Shown: piece by piece, positions 1 to 7,382 of the stretch
Numbering within the stretch: position 1 is the first letter of the stretch
Layout of the letters: every line of letters begins with the position of its first letter
Source: Metabacillus sp. KUDC1714
Lineage (GTDB): Bacteria; Bacillota; Bacilli; Bacillales; Bacillaceae
NCBI RefSeq assembly: GCF_014217835.1
Contig: NZ_CP055263.1
Coordinates: forward strand, 1,439,001-1,503,000
Reading direction: 5' to 3'
DNA: 64,000 nt
Position numbers and translations under genes: made by a program
The notes under the pieces: model-generated
Told to the model about the DNA's origin: nothing
What the model saw: the letters and a program-made list of their open reading frames with translations, nothing else
Database searches by the model: none

Positions 1-595
1 TTTCCCCATCACACACAAACCATTTAATCCCTTTTTCAAGAAAGGTATTAATTGCTTGAATCACTTCTACTACTGATTTAGCTAATGTAGCCTTATCGAT
101 TAACGCAATTCCCCTATCCTGATATTTCTTAAGTAAATCCGGAATATAGGATTCTGTTACAGGCGTTTTGGGATCCTTCGAGAACTCAGTATCAGTGATT
201 AACACTCCATTCACGTAATGATGGCCTTTGATCGTTTGGCGATTCATTTTCGGATAGGCAGGTGCAATAACAATAATCTCTGGTTGAAAGACCTTTTCAA
301 GTGCAGATAATTCTGCTGCAATATTCCCTCTTAATGTAGAATCAACTTTTTTATAAAGATGTTGATACCCTTCCTTCTTAAGAAAGGAAGCAGCTTGGTA
401 GGCTGCTTCATATGCTTCATTTACCGGTTTTGCCCTGCTGTCTGTATCAACAATTAACACATCAGGTTTTACTGTCACATTTGTTTTGTTAAAGTCAAAC
501 ACAACCGTTGATGAAAGATGCTTTTTCGCTAATTGTACACCTGAGTCATTTGCACCAGTTAAATCATCAGATACAATACCAATATTATTTTTCAT
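1..595 (-). CDS. DUF1537 acid-sugar kinase, N-terminal part, runs off the window
   Basis: The frame starts at ATG 595-593 and is still open at base 1, giving about 198 residues. It begins with IVSDDLTGANDSGVQLAKK, followed by LIVDTDSRAKP and KVDSTLRGN, the N-terminal signature of the DUF1537 kinases (OtnK/DtnK). Known members phosphorylate D-threonate or erythronate with ATP in the cytosol, before oxidation by a PdxA2-type dehydrogenase. Only the sugar-binding half is here; the nucleotide-binding half lies to the left. The start is 13 nt after the stop of the permease gene, so the two are probably co-transcribed. The family call is firm. The exact substrate is inference. Confidence 0.88.
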   Translation of the reverse strand, partial: MKNNIGIVSDDLTGANDSGVQLAKKHLSSTVVFDFNKTNVTVKPDVLIVDTDSRAKPVNEAYEAAYQAASFLKKEGYQHLYKKVDSTLRGNIAAELSALEKVFQPEIIVIAPAYPKMNRQTIKGHHYVNGVLITDTEFSKDPKTPVTESYIPDLLKKYQDRGIALIDKATLAKSVVEVIQAINTFLEKGIKWFVCDGE

Positions 596-608
596 TATGA
601 TCACACCC

Positions 609-1607
609 TTAGATGTTTGCTTTCTCTGAATTTCCTTGTTCAAAATTGTAGCCTTTTTTCTCTAATCGTTTGACCAAAAAGCCTACATATATCGGGAGAA
701 GAATTGCTGTTGTTACTGTAGATGCAGCAACTTGAACCGTTGCAATATCAACAACAGACGCAAAACTTGCATTTGCTGCAGCAATCGCAGCTGGTGTTGC
801 TACAGCATTCCCTGCTGTTGATCCTTCTGCTGCTCCCACAATCGGATTCCATTTTAATGCTTTAAAGACAAAATAACCTGCAGACCCTGTGACAAATACT
901 GTTAAGATACCAAGAATAATACCTGATAAACCACCTTCAAGAATTGCTGCAAAGTCAATTCCCATACCAAGCGCAAAGGCAAAGAATGGTATTAACATCG
1001 AGCTTCCTTTGTCCAAGAACGTACGCATGTCTTCATCCAAGTTACCTAACACCATACCAACAACAATTGGAAGTAAAACAGAAATGAATGATGTAAATGA
1101 GAACATCCCATCAACAAAGCCCATTGCCCCAAAAATCGATAACGCTACCATTGTTAGGAAAGGACCATCATTAAGCGCTAAAAGGGAATATGCCGCACGG
1201 TCTTCTTTGCTTCCATACTGACCAACAAGGGCAACGAATAAGCCACCATTACTATTTGTCATTGCTGCAATAACTGCAATTGGAGCTAAGCCTAACCATA
1301 AGCCGTTGTCTCCTGCAAGCATATAAGCAATCAATCCAAAGATTGCCCCTACAGCCCATTTTGTTGCTAAAAGGGTAGCACCTTTACCAACTGAAACACC
1401 AAATGATTTTACATTGATTTGTGCTCCTGTACATAAAAGGAAAAGAGAGATTAACGTTCCAGCACCATCTACAAATAAAGCCTGGGTAAAGTTTCCGATT
1501 CGTAGTAAGTCTGGAAAGAATGTATTAATCACTGCTGCAATTAACAACGGTACAACCATCATACCGCCAGGAATTCGATCTAACGTTGCTTTTATCTTCA
1601 TTATCAT
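609..1607 (-). CDS. kdgT: 2-keto-3-deoxygluconate permease family transporter
   Basis: This 332-residue, very hydrophobic protein matches the KdgT family in length and sequence (MKIKATLDRIPGGMMVVPL at the start, NSNGGLFVAL, and AAEGSTAGNAVATPAA near the end). Classical KdgT imports 2-keto-3-deoxygluconate with protons. Members next to DUF1537 kinases are thought to carry other sugar acids such as threonate or erythronate, which fits this operon better. Two starts are possible: ATG at 1607 and ATG at 1601; the second lies at better spacing from the GGAG. It is followed within 13 nt by the kinase and preceded by a cre-like site and a dyad. Confidence 0.85.
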   Translation of the reverse strand: MIMKIKATLDRIPGGMMVVPLLIAAVINTFFPDLLRIGNFTQALFVDGAGTLISLFLLCTGAQINVKSFGVSVGKGATLLATKWAVGAIFGLIAYMLAGDNGLWLGLAPIAVIAAMTNSNGGLFVALVGQYGSKEDRAAYSLLALNDGPFLTMVALSIFGAMGFVDGMFSFTSFISVLLPIVVGMVLGNLDEDMRTFLDKGSSMLIPFFAFALGMGIDFAAILEGGLSGIILGILTVFVTGSAGYFVFKALKWNPIVGAAEGSTAGNAVATPAAIAAANASFASVVDIATVQVAASTVTTAILLPIYVGFLVKRLEKKGYNFEQGNSEKANI

Positions 1608-1653
1608 AACACTCCTTTATTTGTTGTTTCAATATTAAACACTTAAACTATTA

Positions 1654-1667
1654 AGAAATCGTTTACA
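1654..1667 (-). promoter_or_regulatory. cre-like CcpA site upstream of kdgT
   Basis: Read on the minus strand the site is TGTAAACGATTTCT. It matches the cre consensus TGWNANCGNTNWCA at all but the last position. It lies 47 bp upstream of the first kdgT start, a usual place for catabolite repression. Binding is inferred. Confidence 0.5.
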
Positions 1668-1693
1668 AGTGTTATTGTAATGGCTTACAAATA

Positions 1694-1729
1694 AAAATGC
1701 AACACATTAAATTAAAAACGTTGCAATTT
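1694..1729. promoter_or_regulatory. Dyad TGCAAC-N16-GTTGCA, probable binding site of the PrpR-type regulator
   Basis: TGCAAC at 1698-1703 and GTTGCA at 1720-1725 form an exact inverted repeat with a 16-bp gap. The arms extend to 10 bp with one mismatch (1694-1703 and 1720-1729). It sits between the regulator gene and kdgT, where an upstream activator site for the cluster regulator is expected. The pairing with this regulator is inferred. Confidence 0.5.
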
Positions 1730-1777
1730 TAAACAGTTATTAAATGTACATGAATTTTATTATTCCCATAAAAAAAC

Positions 1778-1802
1778 AAGCTGAACATTATTGTTTCAGC
1801 TT
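1778..1802 (-). terminator. Rho-independent terminator of the PrpR-type gene
   Basis: AAGCTGAA (1778-1785) pairs with TTCAGCTT (1795-1802). On the minus strand the hairpin is followed by GTTTTTTT. It overlaps the last codons of the regulator, so regulator and kdgT are probably separate transcripts. Confidence 0.75.
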
Positions 1803-3482
1803 GCGCCATAGTGTTGAACGATTAATGCCTAACCGCTCGGCCACTTTTGTTTGATTATGGTTTTCTTCTTCCATGATTTTAAGGATTATCCTCTTTTCAA
1901 TTTCATCTAATGTGCCCGTTAAAAATTCATTGTCGAAGGAAGCTGTTTTTCCCTGCTTCTCACCAAGAAGCTCGGAAATCAATTCTTTTCCAATGACATA
2001 CCCCTTTTCCTCTAATACTGCATCCTTTAGTAGGTTTTTTAGTTCAGCTACGTTTCCAGGCCATGAATATTGCTCAAGTAGCTCCATCGCATCATTCTTA
2101 ATTTTTATGGCGGAAGTGCCAAGTTCTCCATGTAATGAGGCAATAAAATAAGTTGTCAAAGGCTTAATATCTTCTTTTCGCTCAAATAGAGAAGGAATTG
2201 TGACGCGAATCGCTCCATCATCGTACATCAATGAATGAAACACAGGATCTTCCTGTTGAATCGCAGTTATTACAGTTATTCCCCTCCTCGCCCAGTTATT
2301 AATTAATACTGCAAGCTTTTCGATATTTTGAGGAGATAAAACTTCTACATCATTAATATAGATCGTGTGAATATCAGGGTCGTTGATATCATTCATTTTC
2401 AGCACATTTTCGGCTGATGAACTAGCAAAGAGTCCATTTCCCTCATTCTTTAGATAATGAATATACTGCGAAATCAACATTTTACCAGACCCACTTGCAC
2501 CAATAAGAGTCCACCGATTATATATAAGGTTATTATCAATCACATTCATACATCTCTGCATTTTTTTACTTTTGGTCATCAGCATTGGCTGCTGTGAAAT
2601 TGTTTGAAAATGCAGTCCAAGTTGTTGGCTTTCATGGTTAAACTCTGAAAATTGGACTAAATAATAAGTCTGATCATCTATAACCTTTTCAATCACCTTT
2701 TGTTTTATCTTTCTTAACTCACTCGATTCAATTAGATTCACGCCATGACTCGGTAGTCCTTGTTGAACAAGATCCTTTAAGGTAACAATTGGACTTGGGC
2801 ACGAATCAAAGGTCGTCCAATTTTGATACACAACTTCCCCTTCTGCCGATATCACAATCAAATCTGAAGCCGATTCCTCAAGAAGGGTCTTTAAAAAGGT
2901 AATTTTCTTTTGCTGCTTTTGATGCAACCGATAAATTGATCGTGCTTTTTGAAAAGCTTCAAAGATTGCTTCACGCCCCGACTGTATGAGAATACCTTCA
3001 AGATTATGCTTAGAAGCGGCATCTATGGTGATAACATCCCCCATAATAAGCTCACAGCCCTCTGTTTTGAGTTGTTCCACAATCGTCTCTACCTCTTGGG
3101 CTGTATCAACTGTATGTACCTCAATAGGAATATCTAACAAGTCCGTAATCGCCTTCGCACCAAGAGTAATATTCGAAAAGCCAACAATTGCTTTTCTTCC
3201 TGGAAAATCATTCGCTAATGTTAATACCCGAAGCATATCATAGCCAGAAACATGAACATCTACCACAGGAATATTTACTTCTTTTTCAATTAGTTTGGCT
3301 GTTCCACCGCGACTAATAATCACATCAAACCCACGATTCTCCGCAGCTTTCGCTAATGGAATCGCATCCTGAAGATTCCCTACTTCAATATGGAGATCAA
3401 GCTTTTGTTCTTCCTGCCGGCACTCTTCGATTAAATGTGTCATGGCAGGATATGGAGCTATAAATAAAGTTTTGATTTTCAT
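1788..3482 (-). CDS. PrpR_N-domain transcriptional regulator with degenerate AAA+ domain
   Basis: The protein has 564 residues. Residues 1-185 are a PrpR_N-type sensor fold, 190-275 a PAS-like segment, 325-490 an NtrC-like AAA+ remnant, and 527-564 a Fis-type HTH (NQTKVAERLGINRSTLWRKL). Walker A survives as GASGSGK (328-334) and the WPGNVAEL block is present (474-481). The GAFTGA loop that contacts sigma-54 is absent, because the stretch between Walker A and Walker B is shortened. Walker B is altered to IYINDVEVL and the RxDLYYRL arginine-finger block is missing. It is therefore unlikely to open sigma-54 promoters and may act on an ordinary promoter. It probably controls the adjacent permease-kinase operon in response to the acid sugar. 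Confidence 0.8.
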   Translation of the reverse strand: MKIKTLFIAPYPAMTHLIEECRQEEQKLDLHIEVGNLQDAIPLAKAAENRGFDVIISRGGTAKLIEKEVNIPVVDVHVSGYDMLRVLTLANDFPGRKAIVGFSNITLGAKAITDLLDIPIEVHTVDTAQEVETIVEQLKTEGCELIMGDVITIDAASKHNLEGILIQSGREAIFEAFQKARSIYRLHQKQQKKITFLKTLLEESASDLIVISAEGEVVYQNWTTFDSCPSPIVTLKDLVQQGLPSHGVNLIESSELRKIKQKVIEKVIDDQTYYLVQFSEFNHESQQLGLHFQTISQQPMLMTKSKKMQRCMNVIDNNLIYNRWTLIGASGSGKMLISQYIHYLKNEGNGLFASSSAENVLKMNDINDPDIHTIYINDVEVLSPQNIEKLAVLINNWARRGITVITAIQQEDPVFHSLMYDDGAIRVTIPSLFERKEDIKPLTTYFIASLHGELGTSAIKIKNDAMELLEQYSWPGNVAELKNLLKDAVLEEKGYVIGKELISELLGEKQGKTASFDNEFLTGTLDEIEKRIILKIMEEENHNQTKVAERLGINRSTLWRKLKQ

Positions 3483-3631
3483 TCAATCACACCTGTATAT
3501 TTGTTTACTATGTATTTCCCCAAAGGGAATCAGTATATATCAATTCTACCTGTTCTTCTTGAATTTACAAAGGCATAATAAAAACGCCATTGATGATAAA
3601 GCTTAAATTTATGTTCATTATGTATATCTGA

Positions 3632-4435
3632 TTACTCTTCCCCTATAAAATCAAAAAACATATGCTTATTCTCCTGACGTTTCTCCACAATTAATTTAGC
3701 ATACAAAGTCCCATAAAAATAACCTTCAAATGTCTTTTGAATTTTCCCGAGTTTTTGAGCAAACACAGTTTGTTTAAAGGCGAGAACGACACAATCAATG
3801 ACATCACTTAAGGAGCGTTGCAGCTTCATTTTGTTATAAACAATTAACACTCTTTGCCAAAGCTTATAAATTTCCACTGTGTTCAGGAAGGGTTTTGTCA
3901 CTTCGACAAACTCGTTTGAAATGGACTCAGGAAGGTAACTTAAATCCAAATCATGTGATGACGATTTTGGCGTCTCCTTTACGTTAGTAGGTTTTATTTC
4001 TTTCTCACAGAGTGAGCTTTGCTTATTCTCTGTTTTATTAGCAGTGTCAGGTAGAGTGACATCCTGGGGTGACTTATTATTTATGATAGAATCAATCGGC
4101 TCAAAATGTTGAATCACGAGAAGGTTCACACCTTGTTTTCCATTCATACGAGAGGTAGGAACCTTTTTAATAATCCCTCTCTCTTCCAGTACATTGACAG
4201 CGCGAATTACCGTTCGTCTGCTCAGGTTTACTTCCTCAGCAATATACTCATATTTTGCAAAAGAAACACCCACTACCTTAACCGAATGCTTCCAAATAAA
4301 AGTAAGAACTGCAATCGTCCCTTCAGATAATTCCGCTTTATGCTTATACAAAAAGCCACGGACCGCTTGATCCATTTCTTCTATTGTTTTAAATGATTGA
4401 TACTTCTGGATTGTTTCATAGTTTAGCTTTTCCAC
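3632..4435 (-). CDS. HTH DNA-binding protein of unknown role
   Basis: This protein has 267 residues and starts at GTG 4435 behind AAAGGAGAGAG. Residues 35-100 form a winged-helix region (YEYIAEEVNLSRRTVIRAVNVLEERGIIKKV), as in replication-initiator or GntR-like HTH proteins. A polar linker follows (about 115-165), then an alpha-helical C-terminal domain (LQRSLSDVIDCVVLAFKQTVF, YFYGTLYAKLIVEKRQ). Such proteins occur in several copies in Bacillus genomes and resemble phage or plasmid replication-associated HTH proteins. I do not recognise a defined function. It diverges from the DUF2087 gene across a 420-bp gap containing a dyad. Confidence 0.6.
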   Translation of the reverse strand: MEKLNYETIQKYQSFKTIEEMDQAVRGFLYKHKAELSEGTIAVLTFIWKHSVKVVGVSFAKYEYIAEEVNLSRRTVIRAVNVLEERGIIKKVPTSRMNGKQGVNLLVIQHFEPIDSIINNKSPQDVTLPDTANKTENKQSSLCEKEIKPTNVKETPKSSSHDLDLSYLPESISNEFVEVTKPFLNTVEIYKLWQRVLIVYNKMKLQRSLSDVIDCVVLAFKQTVFAQKLGKIQKTFEGYFYGTLYAKLIVEKRQENKHMFFDFIGEE

Positions 4436-4855
4436 GTCTACTCTCTCCTTTAAAACCTTAAAAGTAAGTAGTTTTGCGCTAGCAAAAACCTGTTGGCCTA
4501 TAATTCAGGCTTCTTTTGACCAACAACAGTCCCTAGATCCATTTCTAGTTGATAGAGCAGCACAAAACTCCCTCACCCTCTATATAGGGTTTTATAGAGG
4601 CTAGAGTAGCGTGTAAATTTAATTTTTTTAAAAAGTTACGTAAAACTATTTTTATAGCCCACGATACACTTCCGAATGGTGATAGAAAAAATCAAACTTT
4701 ATAGCTTAGTGTTTAGTCATTATCAAACATTCATCTTATTCGTTTGGTATTCCATTGACACAAACCAAACTTTATACTAATATGTTTATTATTAACCAAA
4801 CAAATTAATCGTTTGTTCAATTTTATATACACTTTGATTGGATGTGTTTTTTAAC
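4436..4855. promoter_or_regulatory. Divergent intergenic region with CCTCTATA dyad
   Basis: This gap separates two divergent genes. CCTCTATA (4577-4584) and TATAGAGG (4593-4600) form an exact 8-bp inverted repeat with an 8-bp loop and no T-run on either side, so an operator is more likely than a terminator. A related CCTCTA/TAGAGG dyad lies at 10155-10171, upstream of another HTH gene. The rest is AT-rich without recognisable genes. Confidence 0.4.
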
Positions 4856-5611
4856 ATGGAGATCTCGGATATTTTTTGGAATGCTTCTTTGGAGGAACTA
4901 AAACGAGGATATATTCAAGATAATGATTCTTATTTATGCCTGCTTTGTGGCGAGAAAGTAGAAAAGGGGATTGTTTATCCTCACGAAAATATCTTTTACG
5001 AAGCGGAAAGATATATGCGAATTCATATTGAGCTGACCCATCAATCAGTATTTGAATCCTTACTCGGAATGGATAAAAAACTTACCGGGCTTACCGACCA
5101 TCAAAAAGGTCTCCTTCGTCTTTTCTATCAAGGAAAGAGTGATAAAGAAGTCCAAGAGGAGCTGGGCTTGGGAAGCACCTCAACAATTCGTCATCACCGT
5201 TTTGCCTTAAAGGAGAAAGAACGACAAGCAAAGTCCTTTTTGGCCATGATGGAATTATTAAAGGAAAAGGATCAGTATGCACCAGCCTTTTTACCTGTTC
5301 ATAAAACTGCGAGAATGGTGGATGAACGATATAACATTACCCAAGAGGAACAAGAAAAAATAATCAGCAAATACTTTCCAGAAGGAACAAATAAAAGCTT
5401 GAACAAATTTCCACCAAAGGAAAAGCAAAGACTTGTCATCCTCCGGGAAATCACAAATCAATTAAAACCGGACCATATGTATACGGAACAAGAATTAAAT
5501 CAAATCTTAAAGGCGATTTATGAAGATCATGTCATGATTAGAAGATATTTAATCGAATACGGATTTTTAGATCGTAAACCTGATGGGAGCAAATATTGGT
5601 TAAAAAAATAA
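4856..5611 (+). CDS. DUF2087-domain transcriptional regulator
   Basis: The N-terminus holds a possible zinc site (CLLC, with H residues at HENIFYEAERYMRIHIELTH). A LuxR-like HTH follows at about 80-130 (LTDHQKGLLRLFYQGKSDKEVQEELGL). The DUF2087 domain closes the protein (KYFPEGTNKSLNKFPPKEKQ and EDHVMIRRYLIEYGFLDRKPDGSKYW). The frame can be opened at TTG 4838, but ATG 4856 starts directly at MEISDIFWNASL; neither has a strong ribosome binding site. It probably regulates itself and the GIY-YIG gene 24 nt downstream. DUF2087 and GIY-YIG genes are often neighbours in Bacillus. Target genes are unknown. Confidence 0.75.
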   Translation: MEISDIFWNASLEELKRGYIQDNDSYLCLLCGEKVEKGIVYPHENIFYEAERYMRIHIELTHQSVFESLLGMDKKLTGLTDHQKGLLRLFYQGKSDKEVQEELGLGSTSTIRHHRFALKEKERQAKSFLAMMELLKEKDQYAPAFLPVHKTARMVDERYNITQEEQEKIISKYFPEGTNKSLNKFPPKEKQRLVILREITNQLKPDHMYTEQELNQILKAIYEDHVMIRRYLIEYGFLDRKPDGSKYWLKK

Positions 5612-5635
5612 GAAGAGAAAGTAGGTAGAATAAAC

Positions 5636-5995
5636 ATGGACCGTAAAAGGGAATTAAAACAACGTTATATAGAAGAAACAAAGATTGAAGCTGGTGTATA
5701 CCAAATTAAAAATACCAAAAACCAAAAAATCTTTATCGGAAGCACAAAAAACTTAAAAACGTTAAACGGAGTAAAGTTCACTCTTGAAACAGGTGGAAGC
5801 TACAACAAAGAGCTTCAAGAGGAATGGAACCAGTTTGGGAAAGACGCGTTTACTATTGAGGTATTAGAGGTGCTCAAAAAGAAAGATGAACCATACTTTA
5901 ATGAGAAGGAAGCATTGGCAGAACTTGAGAATAAGTGGTTAGAAAACCTGCAGCCATATGGGGAGCGAGGATATAACAGGATTAAATCGCGTTAA
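5636..5995 (+). CDS. GIY-YIG fold protein, probably catalytically degenerate
   Basis: The 119 residues carry a GIY-YIG core: GVYQIKNTKNQKIFIGSTKN replaces the two tripeptides, and the C-terminal helix reads LENKWLENLQPYGERGYN. In active nucleases an arginine follows the YIG strand by about ten residues; here that segment is LKTLNGVKFTLETGG, with no arginine. DNA cleavage is therefore doubtful and a binding role is possible. It forms a short operon with the DUF2087 regulator (24-nt gap, ribosome site GAAAGTAGG). A REP-like hairpin begins 4 nt after the stop. Confidence 0.75.
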   Translation: MDRKRELKQRYIEETKIEAGVYQIKNTKNQKIFIGSTKNLKTLNGVKFTLETGGSYNKELQEEWNQFGKDAFTIEVLEVLKKKDEPYFNEKEALAELENKWLENLQPYGERGYNRIKSR

Positions 5996-5998
5996 TAC

Positions 5999-6025
5999 GG
6001 GACAAAGGGACAGGTCCTTTGTCCC
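5999..6025. repeat. REP-like element, family A (GGGACA hairpin)
   Basis: GGGACAAAGG and CCTTTGTCCC form a 10-bp stem around a GACAGGT-type loop. The same words recur at about 12023, 18711, 31194, 49405 and 51352. It lies immediately after a stop codon. Confidence 0.7.
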
Positions 6026-6063
6026 TCGAAAAGTGTCAGTTCACTAGAGATGATAGGATTCAT

Positions 6064-6115
6064 AAAAAACACCATCCTTACTCGTAAACTTCTTACGATA
6101 AGCATAGTGTTTTTT
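6064..6115 (+). terminator. Terminator hairpin after the GIY-YIG gene
   Basis: AAAAAACAC (6064-6072) pairs with GTGTTTTTT (6107-6115), with further partial pairing inside. The T-run makes it a plausible plus-strand terminator. Its end overlaps the stop of the small minus-strand ORF, so it may work both ways. Confidence 0.6.
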
Positions 6116-6255
6116 CATTTTTGAGGGTATTGTTTTAACTTAGCTTGATGGGCATGTGGTACTACCCCTTGTAAGGTTAAACCGTAATAGACCCCTCCCA
6201 TTAGCGAAACTTGGCATGTATAATGATCTTGCCACTCTGGTGTTTTATTATACAT
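6115..6255 (-). CDS. Small protein, 46 residues, unknown function
   Basis: An ATG at 6255 with AAAGGAGAG upstream opens a 46-codon frame. The protein starts MYNKTPEWQDHYTCQVSLMG and continues with GVYYGLTLQGVVPHAHQAKL. A decayed fragment with the matching peptide GVPPHSHQVNI occurs on the same strand at 8967-8999, which argues for a real gene family rather than a chance frame. It lies 40 nt downstream of the AraC gene on the same strand and could be read with it. No signal peptide or membrane segment is visible. Function unknown. Confidence 0.5.
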   Translation of the reverse strand: MYNKTPEWQDHYTCQVSLMGGVYYGLTLQGVVPHAHQAKLKQYPQK

Positions 6256-6295
6256 AACTCTCCTTTTCTACCAAGCAATGCATATTGCCATAAGC

Positions 6296-7201
6296 TTAAT
6301 CAATGATCAAATGATCAATTCCGACAACGTCTTTACTGTCACGAAACGTCCCGGCGGATACACCAACCACTTTGCGAAAAACTTTGTTGAAATAGTTGGC
6401 ATTTGCATACCCCACCCGGGCAGCAATGTCTGTTACAGAGGAGCTCGTTGAACGAAGAAGCTCAGCCGCTTTTTGAATCCTGATTTTAGTAAGGTATTGC
6501 ACAGGTGTCATATTTAGTTGGTGTTGAAACTGCTTAATAAAGTAATATCTTGAGAAACCAGATACGGCCGCTATTTCGTCGAGTGTGATCGGTTCATGAT
6601 AATGTGTTTGGATAAAGGATAAGGCTTTTGTAATCTGGAGAGAGAAATCTTTCGTTGCTTTTTCAATATTCCTTATGCAACGGTAACACTCCATAATAAA
6701 TTCATAAGCTTTTGCAGAGGCATAATATGCGTCTGTAATCTTTTGGTCATATATGTCTTGATAGATTTTCAGCAAAAGCTGAATCAGCTTTGAATCCGGA
6801 GGTACTTTCAAGACTGGGCCACTCTGTTCTTTCATAAACCGCCAGCACTCGGCGGCTTCTCTTCCCACTAACGTAATAAATATAAACTCCCATCCTTTGC
6901 TATCTTTTGGAAAGTAATAACGATGATCACTGGGGATCTCGACAATGAATGCTTCCCCCGCCTTCAATGAATAACTCTTACCGTCTATATCAAGCCCTCC
7001 TGATCCTGACAGAGTATATTGAAACACATACGTGCCGACATCTCTCCGCTTTAATCCATGCCAATCATAGATTGTACCGGGCATTTTTTCTTCCCGACCG
7101 ATCACTGAAATGTTCGCCACATCATTAGGAAGCGCATCTTGAAAACGAAAACCACACGTTCCATAATCCTTCACATGTCTCTCTCCATAAGTCGAAGACA
7201 A
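6296..7201 (-). CDS. AraC-family regulator, probably of melA
   Basis: The likely start is TTG 7201, preceded by GGAGG (7210-7214) at 8-nt spacing, giving 301 residues. The frame can be extended upstream to 7315, but that part is hydrophobic non-conserved sequence in the melA promoter region. An N-terminal cupin-like sugar-binding domain (FQYTLSGSGGLDIDGKSYSLKAGE region) is followed by two AraC HTH motifs (ITLDEIAAVSGFSRYYFIKQF and SSVTDIAARVGYANANYFNKVF). Divergent placement beside melA suggests it activates alpha-galactoside use, as RafR and MelR do. Confidence 0.85.
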   Translation of the reverse strand: MSSTYGERHVKDYGTCGFRFQDALPNDVANISVIGREEKMPGTIYDWHGLKRRDVGTYVFQYTLSGSGGLDIDGKSYSLKAGEAFIVEIPSDHRYYFPKDSKGWEFIFITLVGREAAECWRFMKEQSGPVLKVPPDSKLIQLLLKIYQDIYDQKITDAYYASAKAYEFIMECYRCIRNIEKATKDFSLQITKALSFIQTHYHEPITLDEIAAVSGFSRYYFIKQFQHQLNMTPVQYLTKIRIQKAAELLRSTSSSVTDIAARVGYANANYFNKVFRKVVGVSAGTFRDSKDVVGIDHLIID

Positions 7202-7232
7202 TATTTTACCCTCCAATCGCACTAACTTACCA

Positions 7233-7261
7233 TTGCTGTTATTATGAAAGCGAATTAATAT
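7233..7261 (+). promoter_or_regulatory. Candidate melA promoter
   Basis: TTGCTG (7233-7238), a 17-bp spacer and TAATAT (7256-7261) form a sigma-A type promoter between the divergent AraC and melA genes. The spacer contains TGAAAGCGAATTAA, a cre half-site with two mismatches. Confidence 0.5.
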
Positions 7262-7382
7262 TATTATAACAACAAAAAACACAAAGTTGAATACGGGACA
7301 GCACTTTGTTTCCAAAACAATTTTTTTACTTACTGGAAGATTAGATGGACAGTCCCAGTTTCACTTTACAGGAGGTAAATTC

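Noticed and set aside
1608..1787. Sigma-54 promoter upstream of kdgT
   Set aside because: No GG...GC pair at the -24/-12 spacing was found on the minus strand.
4838..4855. TTG start for the DUF2087 gene
   Set aside because: No ribosome site is visible and ATG 4856 follows within 18 bases.
7202..7315. Upstream extension of the AraC gene
   Set aside because: GGAGG at 7210-7214 points to TTG 7201, and the extension overlaps the melA promoter region.
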